NCBI GenBank assembly: GCA_964627045.1 | Contig: CAZVIK010000024.1 | Location: 1-31,685 of the forward strand | Source: CAZVIK01 sp964627045 | Lineage (GTDB): Bacteria > Acidobacteriota > Terriglobia > Bryobacterales > Bryobacteraceae | Length of the DNA stretch: 31,685 bases | Direction of reading: 5' to 3' | Shown: positions 1 through 7,112 of the stretch, piece after piece | Numbering within the stretch: the stretch's first letter is position 1 | Layout: each line of letters opens with the position of its first letter | Position numbers and translations under genes: made by a program | The notes under the pieces: model-generated | What the model was told of the DNA's origin: nothing | Database searches by the model: none | The model's input: the letters and a program-made list of their open reading frames with translations, nothing else

Positions 1-2
1 CA

Positions 3-125
3 CACATCAAAACGGTTGGCGTGAATAATTTCGGACGCAGCCGCGAGGTGATCGCCGTGCTTGACGCCGCCCGCCGGCGCGGCCTAGACGTCACTCATGA
101 CCAGTATCCATACACCGCGTGCTGC
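3..125 (+). pseudogene. Fragment of a D-aminoacylase / N-acyl-D-amino-acid deacylase
   Basis: The frame is open from the window edge. It reads about 40 residues that I recognise as the interior of the D-aminoacylase family (amidohydrolase superfamily, hydrolysis of N-acyl-D-amino acids). The segment includes VNNFGRSREVI, a DAARRRGLDVT stretch and the family signature DQYPYTA. After YTA (about base 119) the resemblance stops and the frame continues into unrelated sequence. The N-terminal part lies outside the window and the C-terminal two thirds are absent, so no active enzyme can be made from this locus as written. The junction may be a real deletion or an assembly join. The family call rests on a short segment. 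Confidence 0.5.
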
Positions 126-236
126 GGCCGGATTCTGCTCCTGGGTTGGGTCAGCTTCTCCTGGGCTGGCGGTAGCAGGGACTTGTCTTACAACACCCGC
201 ACAGCTGGTCCCGTCGGGGCCTACGTTGAGAGGTTC

Positions 237-689
237 ATGGACCAATGGCTACCGGAGGTGGCGGGCTTGGCCGCACGCGACTGCGTTACCGTCGGCAAAC
301 CGCTGAACCCCAAGTTCGAGTACGCGCGATCCGCTGAACTGTTGGCCGGAGAGAGGCCGCTTGTCCAGTTCTTCCAGCCAGCGTCTTTCGGCTCGCATCG
401 CGACGGCATATTTCGAAGAAAGACCAGGCGAGCCGGGGACCTGCTCGCGGCAACTTCGCGCCGGATACTCTGGATCACCGAGAGACACCGGGGGCAATAC
501 GAACCATACGGCGTCGTCAGCCGCTCCGCCCCTCTGGCGTCCCTATCAGATCTGCGCAGAGGGTGGGCTGACGGCAGTGGCGACCTGGAGATTGTGCTCG
601 GCCACGGCCGCTCATGGCGGCTCCCTCTCAGGTGCCCCGAGGAGCGAGAAGCGCGAGAATTCGAAGCGGCCCTGCGGGGAATCCTATGA
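237..689 (+). CDS. Conserved protein of unknown function, possibly PH-like fold
   Basis: I do not recognise a characterised function. The same frame is open from base 3, but the upstream part is D-aminoacylase debris. I therefore place the start at ATG 237, which follows a purine-rich GAGAGG and gives about 150 residues. The C-terminal half contains a DLLAATSRRILWITER segment followed by alternating short strands (YEPYGVVSRSAPLASL, DLEIVLGHG, WRLPL) and a final helix. That pattern resembles bacterial PH-like domains, which is inference only. There is no signal peptide or membrane segment. Its TGA stop overlaps the ATG of the MFS permease (ATGA), so the two are translationally coupled and probably act together. 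Confidence 0.45.
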   Translation: MDQWLPEVAGLAARDCVTVGKPLNPKFEYARSAELLAGERPLVQFFQPASFGSHRDGIFRRKTRRAGDLLAATSRRILWITERHRGQYEPYGVVSRSAPLASLSDLRRGWADGSGDLEIVLGHGRSWRLPLRCPEEREAREFEAALRGIL

Positions 690-1858
690 GTGAAACATCA
701 CGGAAAAATGCGCTCAAGTTCGTCGTTCTCCTGGGTGCCGTCAGCCTCCTCGCTGACACCACATATGAGGGCGCACGGAGCGTCACAGGACCCTTCCTTG
801 CGACGCTGGGTGCGACCGGAACGGCGGTAGGGATCGTGGCCGGGTTTGGCGAACTCGTGGGTTACGCCCTCCGATTGGTCTCGGGGCTGATCAGCGACCG
901 CACCAGGCGATATTGGGCCGTTACATTGGCGGGCTACTGCGTCAACCTGCTAGCCGTTCCGCTGTTGGCATTAGCTGGCCGATGGGAAGTGGCAGCCGCG
1001 CTGATGATCGGCGAGCGCGTCGGGAAAGCACTCCGCACGCCCGCGCGCGACGCCATGCTGTCGCACGCCACGTCGGAACTGGGGCGCGGCTGGGGGTTCG
1101 GCCTCCATGAGGCGATGGACCAGGCGGGCGCTGTCGTGGGTCCGCTGATTGTCGCTGCCGTGCTTCACTCAGGAAGTGGCTTCCGAACTGCGTTCGCGGT
1201 CTTGCTCGTGCCGGCGTTTCTCGCGTTGGCGGTGCTTGTTGCAGCCCGGTTTCTATACCCCCGTCCACAAGATCTGGAAGTCCGGCCGCCGCAATTGGAG
1301 GCTACAGGGTTGTCACGGGCGTTCTGGCTTTACCTTGGCGCCGTAGCGCTTGTGGCGGCCGGGTACGTCGACTTCCCCCTGATCGCCTACCACTTCCAGA
1401 AGAGCTCTGTGGTGTCGCCGGCCTGGATCCCGGTCCTTTACTCCATTGCCATGGGCACGGATGCCTCGGCTGCGCTTGCTTTTGGCAGGTTGTTCGACCG
1501 GATGGCCTTGAGGATCTTGGCATTTGTTTCGCTCCTCGCGGCTGCCTTTGCGCCCCTGACGTTCTTAGGAGGTTTTTCGGCAGCTTGTGCTGGGATGGTG
1601 CTTTGGGGTGTGGGCATGGGAGCGCAGGAATCCATCATGCGGGCCGCGGTTGCCGGCATGGTATCTCACGACAGACGGGGGACGGCCTACGGCATTTTCA
1701 ACGCAGGCTACGGCCTCGTGTGGTTTTTGGGCAGCGCACTGATGGGGGTGCTGTACGACGTTTCCTTGCCGGCGCTGATCGCATTCTCTGTGGCGGCTCA
1801 GGTGTGTTCGGCGCCGCTATTCTTGATGGCCGGACGAAAGGCTTCTGCTCGCCAATGA
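686..1858 (+). CDS. MFS transporter
   Basis: A 390-residue major facilitator superfamily permease predicted to sit in the inner membrane. The start at ATG 686 is preferred over upstream in-frame starts because it overlaps the previous stop as ATGA and has GGGGA five bases upstream. The protein shows about twelve hydrophobic segments. The MFS loop signature between TM2 and TM3 appears as SGLISDRTRR near residue 70, and GKALRTPARDAML lies in the cytoplasmic stretch after TM4, a motif seen in one drug/solute-exporter-like branch of the superfamily. A charged linker near residues 190-205 separates the two six-helix halves. Substrate is unknown. The gene is coupled to the phosphoesterase downstream by another ATGA overlap. 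Confidence 0.85.
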   Translation: MSETSRKNALKFVVLLGAVSLLADTTYEGARSVTGPFLATLGATGTAVGIVAGFGELVGYALRLVSGLISDRTRRYWAVTLAGYCVNLLAVPLLALAGRWEVAAALMIGERVGKALRTPARDAMLSHATSELGRGWGFGLHEAMDQAGAVVGPLIVAAVLHSGSGFRTAFAVLLVPAFLALAVLVAARFLYPRPQDLEVRPPQLEATGLSRAFWLYLGAVALVAAGYVDFPLIAYHFQKSSVVSPAWIPVLYSIAMGTDASAALAFGRLFDRMALRILAFVSLLAAAFAPLTFLGGFSAACAGMVLWGVGMGAQESIMRAAVAGMVSHDRRGTAYGIFNAGYGLVWFLGSALMGVLYDVSLPALIAFSVAAQVCSAPLFLMAGRKASARQ

Positions 1859-2546
1859 AGGCCGTCATCATTTCGGACATTCACGGCAACCTGGAGGCAC
1901 TGGAGGCAGTGGCCGAGCCTTGGGACGAACTCTGGGTCCTGGGCGACCTTGTGAACTATGGCCCCAATCCGTCTGAAGTGGTCGAGTTCGTTCGTCGGAA
2001 CGCAACGGTCGTCGTTCGCGGCAACCACGACAACGCAATTGGGCACGGTGTTGACCCCCGGTGTTCCGGCCCCTTCCAAGAGATGGCGCGAGCGATGCAG
2101 GCCTACACTGAATCGGTTCTGAGCGATGCGCAGAAGGCGTTCCTGCGGGAGCTGCCTCTCACCGCGCGCCGAACAGTCAATGGCCAGCGCGTCTTCCTGT
2201 GCCACGCAGCGCCGTCGGAGCCACAGTTTCGGTATCTTCCGCCGGGATCACCCGAATGGCCCGCGGAACTCTCGCAGGTTGATGCCGANNNNNNNNNNGC
2301 CACACCCACCTGCCCTTCCAGGCGGCAGTTGGCGGCTGCCGCTTAGTCAATCCCGGAAGCGTCGGGCAACCAAAGCACGGCGCTCCGGAGATATGCTATG
2401 CAGTCTGGGAGGACGGCCACATTCTGCCTAAAACGTCTCCTTACCGTGCGGCCGTGACCACGAGCAAAGTGCTGGCGCTTCCCATCGACGAGCGCGTCGC
2501 AAGGCAGTTGGCCGCTGTCTTGATGCGTGGAGCATCGCTTCCTTGA
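1855..2546 (+). CDS. Calcineurin-like metallophosphoesterase, interrupted by an assembly gap
   Basis: A small soluble phosphoesterase of the YfcE/MJ0936 type (binuclear metal-dependent hydrolysis of phosphodiesters or phosphomonoesters; substrate unknown). The metal-ligand blocks are all visible: SDIHGN (Asp8, His10), LGDLVNYGP, RGNHDN and LCHA before the gap, then GHTHLPF and NPGSVGQP after it. The reading frame changes across the ten N at 2289-2298. Upstream codons start at 1855 and downstream codons resume in the frame that reads GHTH from 2298 to a TGA at 2544-2546. An intact gene needs a gap of 11, 14, 17... bases rather than 10, so the N run is a placeholder and the frame change is not a mutation. 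The start overlaps the MFS stop (ATGA). Confidence 0.85.
2289..2298. other. Assembly gap (10 N)
   Basis: Ten consecutive N inside the phosphoesterase gene. Flanking coding sequence requires a missing length of 3k+2 bases. Family spacing between the DA(D/E) segment and GHTH suggests roughly four or five missing codons, so the true gap is probably slightly longer than ten bases. Confidence 0.95.
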
Positions 2547-2590
2547 ACCGCCGTGCCCGACCGTAGGCTACAGTGGAAGATCTGTAGCTT

Positions 2591-2650
2591 CACCGGCGAT
2601 GGATCTCGCCGTTAACCGTCCCGGGAGTCCGGGAATGATAGCTCCTACCA
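2591..2650 (+). promoter_or_regulatory. Fluoride riboswitch aptamer (crcB motif)
   Basis: The core matches the fluoride-sensing crcB RNA. GGCGATGG at 2595-2602 is closed by CTCGCC at 2605-2610 to form P1. It is followed by the TTAACCG linker, then a second perfect hairpin (TCCCGG 2619-2624, loop GAGT, CCGGGA 2629-2634), then the conserved ATGATAGCTCCTACC ending at 2649. A loop-to-3' pseudoknot can form between GGATCT (2601-2606) and AGCTCC (2640-2645) with five of six pairs. The CTCCTACC segment is also the left arm of an intrinsic terminator, the usual arrangement of a transcriptional ON switch in which fluoride prevents termination. The next gene is enolase, the classical fluoride-inhibited enzyme and a known member of this regulon. 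Confidence 0.93.
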
Positions 2651-2674
2651 AGTGGTAGGAGCTTTTGTTGTTTT
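2640..2674 (+). terminator. Riboswitch-controlled intrinsic terminator
   Basis: AGCTCCTACCA (2640-2650) and TGGTAGGAGCT (2653-2663) form a perfect 11-bp stem around a two-base apex. It is followed by a T-rich tract with G interruptions (2663-2674). The left arm overlaps the 3' pseudoknot strand of the fluoride aptamer, so ligand-bound aptamer and terminator are mutually exclusive. Confidence 0.9.
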
Positions 2675-2703
2675 GGGTTCTGATTTTTCAAAGGAGAGCA
2701 ATC

Positions 2704-3984
2704 GTGACTGAGATCGTGAAAGTAGTTGGGCGGGAGATCCTCGATTCCAGAGGGAATCCCACTGTGGAAGCGGATGTTGTCTTGGCTGACGGAAGCGCGG
2801 GCAGAGGGGCGGTGCCCTCTGGCGCCTCCACCGGCGAAAAAGAGGCGGTGGAGCTGAGAGATGGCGACAAGACTAGGTACGTGGGCAAGGGCTGCGCCAA
2901 TGCCGCCAAGAACATCAACGACGCCATCCGGAAAACGGTAACCGGTCTGGACGCGACAGACCAGCGAGCGGTCGACACCGCCATGATGGCCCTGGACGGG
3001 ACTCCCAACAAAGCCAAGCTAGGGGCGAATGCGGTGCTGGCCGTATCAATGGCGGCCGCGCGCGCAGCGGCGGCTTCGCACCGTCTTCCGCTTTACCGAT
3101 ATCTCGGCGGTGTCAACGCCTCGCTGCTCCCAGTGCCGTGCATGAATGTGATCAACGGCGGCAAGCACGCCGATAACACGGTCGACTTCCAGGAATTCAT
3201 GATCGCTCCTCACAACGCACCGTCGTTCGCGGAAGCGATCCGCAAGGGTATGGAGACGTTCCATGCTCTCAAGCAGGTCCTTCGGAAGAAGAACTACAGC
3301 ACGGCCGTCGGCGATGAAGGGGGCTTCGCGCCGGACCTGAAATCAAACGACGAGGCCGTGGAGGTGATCCTGGAAGCGATCGTTAAGGCCGGCTACAAGC
3401 CGGGAGAGGACATCTCCATCTGCCTGGACCCGGCAGCCAGCGAGATGTGGGAGGACGGGAAGTACGTCCTTTTCAAGTCGACCAAGAAAGCGATCACCTC
3501 ACAGGAACTCATCAAGATCTGGGAGTCTTGGGCGAATCAGTATCCCATCGTGTTGTTGGAAGACGGCATGGGCGAGAACGACTGGCAGGGGTGGAAGGAT
3601 CTCACTGGAACCCTGGGATCGCGAATCGAACTGGTTGGGGATGACATCTTTTGCACGAATCCCAGGATTCTCCAGGAGGGCATCGAGAAAGGCGTCGCCA
3701 ACGCCATTCTCATCAAGCTGAACCAGATAGGCTCGTTGACGGAGACCCTCGACACGATCGAATTGGCCGGGCGCAACAGCTACCGGTGCTTTGTGTCCCA
3801 CCGCTCAGGCGAGACGGAAGACACTTTCATCTCCGACTTGACCGTGGCGACGGGAGCCGGACACATCAAGACCGGCTCGGGGTGCCGGAGCGAACGTGTC
3901 GCGAAGTTCAATCAGTTCCTCCGGATCGAAGAGGAACTGGGATCAGCAGCGAGGTTCGCAGGCAAGGCGGCGTTTCGCCGGTAA
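2704..3984 (+). CDS. eno: Enolase (phosphopyruvate hydratase)
   Basis: Converts 2-phosphoglycerate to phosphoenolpyruvate in glycolysis and gluconeogenesis; cytoplasmic, Mg-dependent. The start is GTG 2704, preceded by AAAGGAGAG, giving 426 residues, the normal length. Family landmarks in order: EILDSRGNPTVE at the N-terminus, the flexible SGASTGEKEA loop (residues about 39-48), NVINGGKHADN, QEFMI, the catalytic GDEGGFAP, the metal ligands in CLDPAASE, LLEDG and GDD, and the signature IKLNQIGS followed by SHRSGETEDTFI. The late signature reads KTGSGCRSER, a small departure from the common GSLSRSER type. Expression is expected to be fluoride-responsive because the gene lies 30 bases past the riboswitch terminator. 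No other gene shares the transcript. Confidence 0.98.
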   Translation: MTEIVKVVGREILDSRGNPTVEADVVLADGSAGRGAVPSGASTGEKEAVELRDGDKTRYVGKGCANAAKNINDAIRKTVTGLDATDQRAVDTAMMALDGTPNKAKLGANAVLAVSMAAARAAAASHRLPLYRYLGGVNASLLPVPCMNVINGGKHADNTVDFQEFMIAPHNAPSFAEAIRKGMETFHALKQVLRKKNYSTAVGDEGGFAPDLKSNDEAVEVILEAIVKAGYKPGEDISICLDPAASEMWEDGKYVLFKSTKKAITSQELIKIWESWANQYPIVLLEDGMGENDWQGWKDLTGTLGSRIELVGDDIFCTNPRILQEGIEKGVANAILIKLNQIGSLTETLDTIELAGRNSYRCFVSHRSGETEDTFISDLTVATGAGHIKTGSGCRSERVAKFNQFLRIEEELGSAARFAGKAAFRR

Positions 3985-4115
3985 GCTGCGGCCGGCAGAT
4001 TCCCGCAAGGAGGGATTTCAGGGCGGTGCGATTCGAAGGGGCTGGCTGCGAGGGTTTGATTTCGCCGAGTCGATCCGGCCCGCTTTGGGAGCTTGTTGAA
4101 AAGGCCAATCGGAGA

Positions 4116-4175
4116 CTCAAGTCTGCGCCACACGGAGCCGTAAGTCCATGAGAACCTGAGTGGCGCAGGCTTGAG
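4116..4175. repeat. Imperfect inverted repeat, 16-bp arms
   Basis: CTCAAGTCTGCGCCAC (4116-4131) and GTGGCGCAGGCTTGAG (4160-4175) are reverse complements except for one G-T pair, with a 28-base loop. The right arm extends into a smaller nested hairpin, CAGGCT-TG-AGCCTG (4165-4178). The GTGG-GCAGGC core resembles the repeat units at 18265-18393, so this may be a dispersed genomic repeat and not a gene-specific signal. Confidence 0.55.
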
Positions 4176-4210
4176 CCTGTGTGAGTATAAAGGGCGGAGC
4201 AATATTGGAC

Positions 4211-4240
4211 CACCAGCCGCCGCGTGAGCGGCGGCTGGTG
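4211..4240. repeat. Perfect 13-bp GC-rich hairpin
   Basis: CACCAGCCGCCGC (4211-4223), loop GTGA, GCGGCGGCTGGTG (4228-4240). Outer GGAC/GTCC bases extend the stem after a GCG bulge. The adjacent GGTCCAAAAGTAGACCACC is of a kind I associate with IS21-family ends. There is no T-run on either strand, so an intrinsic terminator role is doubtful. Confidence 0.6.
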
Positions 4241-4318
4241 GCGGTCCAAAAGTAGACCACCCCCGCACAGAACCAATCAAACAAGACAGGCGAGGTGTGT
4301 TTTTGCGACACCTGGGAG

Positions 4319-4399
4319 GTGCTCAAAGTGGAAGTGTATGCGCGAGTTCGCCGGGCAGTGCAGGTGGACGGGATGAGCGTGAGGCGGGCGGCCCGGCGG
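4319..4399 (+). pseudogene. istA: IstA N-terminal remnant, IS21 family
   Basis: GTG 4319 (or GTG 4328) opens a frame reading VEVYARVRRAVQVDGMSVRR followed by AARR, which matches the N-terminal helix-turn-helix start of IS21-family IstA transposases. The expected continuation (the F-G-I/L-S-R-T-V-R-K-M part of the HTH) is missing. After base 4399 the sequence is unrelated and reaches a TGA within about 25 codons. GGGAGG lies just upstream, as at a real istA start. No IstB and no second terminal repeat are present, so this is a dead relic truncated at its left end. Confidence 0.65.
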
Positions 4400-4523
4400 A
4401 ACAGCCCTTGGTGTGGAGGCGGAAGACGGACAGCATGCGTTCATTCCACGCCAAAATCGTTATGACCCTATTACGATCGTCTCGGACGCACTTCGTAAGC
4501 TATTGAAAATAAATTAGAAATTC

Positions 4524-4613
4524 TGGCGGTGAGGGTGGGATTCGAACCCACGGAGGAGTCACCCCCTCAACGGTTTTCGAGACCGCCCGATTCAACCGCT
4601 CTCGCACCTCACC
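4524..4613 (-). tRNA. tRNA-Ser (anticodon CGA)
   Basis: Read on the minus strand, the acceptor GGTGAGG pairs with CCTCACC and the CCA is encoded. The T-arm is GTGGG-TTCGAAT-CCCAC. The anticodon loop is CTCGAAA on a GCGGT/ACCGT stem, and a long class II variable arm follows. Anticodon CGA with a long variable arm identifies serine tRNA reading UCG. The gene ends convergently towards eno, with IS21 debris beyond its 3' end. Confidence 0.95.
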
Positions 4614-4710
4614 GCGTCGCGGAGGACGGGTCCTCTACTACTATATCGGACTTGGCGCCCGTCGCGCGAGCGCTCGCCCCGGTACGGCCTCTCATCGGCC
4701 CGTGTGCCGT

Positions 4711-5961
4711 CTAGAGCGGGACCGGCGTCTCCAGGTCCGGCATCGGCGCCCCGGTCAACGCCCGCGTCCTGCGCGGCGGTGCCACACGACCGGCCGGCGT
4801 CATACACGATTGGTACGCACGGAAGACCTGCTCTTCGAAGACGCGATCCCAGCAAAAGCTCTGCGCGCGCGTCCGCGCGGCCTCTCGCATGCCGGCAAAT
4901 CGCGTGTGATCCCGCACCAACGCCACCACCGTCTCGACGAACTCGTCGTCGCCGGCGGCCACCCGCCCCGACACGCCGTCCTCCACCAGAAACCGCGCCC
5001 CTCCCTTGCCGGTCACCACCGCCGGCACGCCCGAGGCCATAGCCTCCAGCACCACATTGCCGAAAGTGTCCGTCCGCGACGGAAACACGAAGAGGTCCAT
5101 GTTGGCGTACTCGCGGGCAAGCGCGGGCCCGGTCAGGACTCCGGTCAGCAGCGCGTGCTGCGTGTTCCGCGCCAGCCATCCCCGTTCGCCGCCGTCGCCC
5201 ACCACCACGAGGCGGAACGGGCCGGCGCCCGACTCCACGAGACGCCGCTCCAGGCGCGCCAGGAGGCGCACGTTTTTTTCCGGCGTCAGCCGACCGACGT
5301 ATCCCAGCCGGAACGGCCCGCTGGTGCGGTCGCGGCGCGCGGGGTGGAACTGGTTGGTGTCGATCCCGCGGTCCATTCGGAACACGGGCTTGCCCGAAGA
5401 CTGGCGGATCATTTCGACCAGCTCGTCGTTCGGCGCGAGCGTGGCATTTGCCAGGCCGTAGAACCAAAGCACGCGATCCAGGATCCAGCCCTCCGCCGCG
5501 TCGGCTATCTCCATGCGCACTCCCTGCGGCAGCGCCCCCAGCAACCACGCCAGCCGGTGCGATCCGAACTCGTGCAAGTTGGTGTGCCACGACGCCACCC
5601 ATGGAATCCCCAGCGAATACGCCGCCCACGCCCCCAGCACACCCAATTCGCCGGGGCTCGTGATGTGGATCACGCTGGGCTCGAAATCCCGCAGCGTCTC
5701 CAGGATCTTCCCTCTCCGCAGCGCCAGCCTTGGGTCGAACCGCAGGTCGCAGTCCACCGTGAACGACCAGCGGCTGCGCCGGAACTGCAACGTCCGCACC
5801 GTTCCGTTCCGCAACTCGCTCTCCTCGGGCCCGCAGCGGACGCAGAGGAAGTCCATCCGCCGGCGCTTGGCGAACGCTTCGTACTGGCGGCAGGTGTGCG
5901 CCGCGCCGTTGACCTCGAAATAGGAATCGGCGAACAGGGCGACTCGGGGCGCTGGCGTCAC
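4711..5961 (-). CDS. Glycosyltransferase family 4 (GT-B)
   Basis: A 416-residue retaining glycosyltransferase using a nucleotide-sugar donor; acceptor unknown. The N-terminal Rossmann half begins PRVALFADSYFEVNGAAH, with the family's glycine-rich acceptor loop, and continues to HITSPGELG and VASWHTN. The donor-binding half has LGYVGRLTPEKNVRLL, VVVGDG and the E-x7-E region LFVFPSRTDTFGNVVLEAM, then SGVPAVV. The start is GTG 5961, overlapping the PHP-domain stop as GTGA. The ORF stays open further upstream, but that is PHP-gene sequence read out of frame. The arrangement resembles mannosyltransferases that build phosphatidyl-glycolipids, but substrate cannot be read from sequence. Last gene of the minus-strand operon; tRNA-Ser follows. 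Confidence 0.9.
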   Translation of the reverse strand: MTPAPRVALFADSYFEVNGAAHTCRQYEAFAKRRRMDFLCVRCGPEESELRNGTVRTLQFRRSRWSFTVDCDLRFDPRLALRRGKILETLRDFEPSVIHITSPGELGVLGAWAAYSLGIPWVASWHTNLHEFGSHRLAWLLGALPQGVRMEIADAAEGWILDRVLWFYGLANATLAPNDELVEMIRQSSGKPVFRMDRGIDTNQFHPARRDRTSGPFRLGYVGRLTPEKNVRLLARLERRLVESGAGPFRLVVVGDGGERGWLARNTQHALLTGVLTGPALAREYANMDLFVFPSRTDTFGNVVLEAMASGVPAVVTGKGGARFLVEDGVSGRVAAGDDEFVETVVALVRDHTRFAGMREAARTRAQSFCWDRVFEEQVFRAYQSCMTPAGRVAPPRRTRALTGAPMPDLETPVPL

Positions 5962-7097
5962 AGGCTCACCTCGTTTCCTGAAAGGGTCTGCCGCAGGGTT
6001 TCGCGAGACCGCCGGTTGCCGAACAGGTTCATGGCGCCCAGAAAACAGCGCAGCGCCAGCGGCTCGGCGCCGCTCCAGACCGAGGACAGCGGCGCGTGCC
6101 GCCCCTGGTCGTCGAGGAAGAAGAACCGGTCGCGCCAGCGAACCCGGCCCGAGTACTCGGGATGGTCGCGCACCACGTCCCACATCGTCTCCAGGCAGCG
6201 CGCGCGGTAGGGCGCGCGGTAGTGCGGCAGCAGTAGAATGTCGCTGATCTTGTCTTCGCGCACCTCGGCGGCAAAGCCTGCAAAGTCGCGCGTGTTGGTG
6301 AGGTTGAGGGCTGCGGCCGGTTCGCATCCGTGGCGGTCGCCGCCGCTCACCGCCGGCAAATGGAAAGCCCGCGCCAGGTCCATGGCCGCGCGGTTCTCGC
6401 TCCAGGGGCGCATACCGTTCACCTCTACCGCGTGCACCCACAGCCCGTACCCGGAGAGGAACTTCCGCGCCGCGCCCAGGGACGCCGCGCCGCCGGCGCC
6501 TTCGGCGCTCCAACCGGGATGGTTGAGCACCACCAGCACCCCCGCGTTTTGGTCGAAGGCCGCCAGCAGATCGGCCAGCGTTTCCGGAGAGGGAGCCCGC
6601 GTATAGTCCGCCATTGCACCCATCCAGACCGTTGCGTGGCCGGCCGGCAGATTGTGGACCCCTAGGTGCAAGGTCACGCCTTCAAACGGCACGCTCCATT
6701 CAACCGAGACCGGCAGATCGCGCTCCGCCTCCAGCACGCGTAAGTGCAGAGCCGCGGCGATCGAGTCATGGTCGGTCAGCGACACCAGCCCGTGCAGGCC
6801 CAGCCCCTGCTGGATCTGCGTCCGCTCGATCTCCAGGGCCTCGCGTTCCGGCGCCGGCGGCGTCCAGTAGACCCGGGAGAAGTCCAGGCTGCAGTTGTGC
6901 CGCCGACGGTAACGGCGCTCGTGCATTGCCACCAGCCCGCCAGTTACAGGCCATCGGCTGGCGTACCGCATCGGCGCCGACAGCCGCTCATGCGAATGCA
7001 TCGTGTGCCCGTGCAATGATACGCCCGTGCGGAACCGCCGCACCCGGTCGCCCGCATTCCACAACAGGTGGATCTGGGTTCGTCTCATGCCAGCCAT
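5958..7097 (-). CDS. PHP-domain metal-dependent phosphoesterase
   Basis: A 379-residue protein of the polymerase-and-histidinol-phosphatase (PHP) superfamily, which hydrolyses phosphate esters with a trinuclear metal site. Ligand motifs in order: SLHGHTMHSHE near residue 28, LVSLTDHDSI near 105, the Glu in SVEWSVP, VLNHPGW near 190, and SGGDRHGCEP near 245. An extra segment rich in His and Arg (residues 40-70) separates the first two motifs. The C-terminal 90 residues (after LNLTNT) are outside the core fold and unassigned. Start is ATG 7097 or ATG 7088. It lies 15 bases after one GT4 gene and overlaps the next by GTGA, which suggests a phosphate-ester step in the same glycan pathway. Confidence 0.85.
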   Translation of the reverse strand: MAGMRRTQIHLLWNAGDRVRRFRTGVSLHGHTMHSHERLSAPMRYASRWPVTGGLVAMHERRYRRRHNCSLDFSRVYWTPPAPEREALEIERTQIQQGLGLHGLVSLTDHDSIAAALHLRVLEAERDLPVSVEWSVPFEGVTLHLGVHNLPAGHATVWMGAMADYTRAPSPETLADLLAAFDQNAGVLVVLNHPGWSAEGAGGAASLGAARKFLSGYGLWVHAVEVNGMRPWSENRAAMDLARAFHLPAVSGGDRHGCEPAAALNLTNTRDFAGFAAEVREDKISDILLLPHYRAPYRARCLETMWDVVRDHPEYSGRVRWRDRFFFLDDQGRHAPLSSVWSGAEPLALRCFLGAMNLFGNRRSRETLRQTLSGNEVSL

Positions 7098-7112
7098 TCT
7101 GGGCGGCGGGCA

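Larger units (their letters stand above)
3985..4523. other. Gene-free stretch with repeats and insertion-sequence debris
   Basis: About 540 bases between the convergent eno and tRNA-Ser genes with no intact gene. It holds a 16-bp inverted repeat (4116-4175), a perfect 13-bp GC-rich hairpin (4211-4240) and the N-terminal remnant of an IS21-type istA (4319-4399). The first 130 bases after eno and the AT-richer last 120 bases before the tRNA show nothing I can assign. No convincing T-tailed terminator for eno was found. Confidence 0.6.

Noticed and set aside
4297..4506. Short plus-strand ORF in the IS21 debris
   Set aside because: The istA-like residues are in a different frame; this ORF has no family resemblance.
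4524..4613. Genomic island integrated at tRNA-Ser
   Set aside because: No integrase beside it and no repeated tRNA 3' end elsewhere in the window; only an IS remnant is visible.
4702..6210. 502-residue open frame on the plus strand opposite the first GT4 gene
   Set aside because: Arg/Pro/His-rich composition and full overlap with a clear glycosyltransferase.
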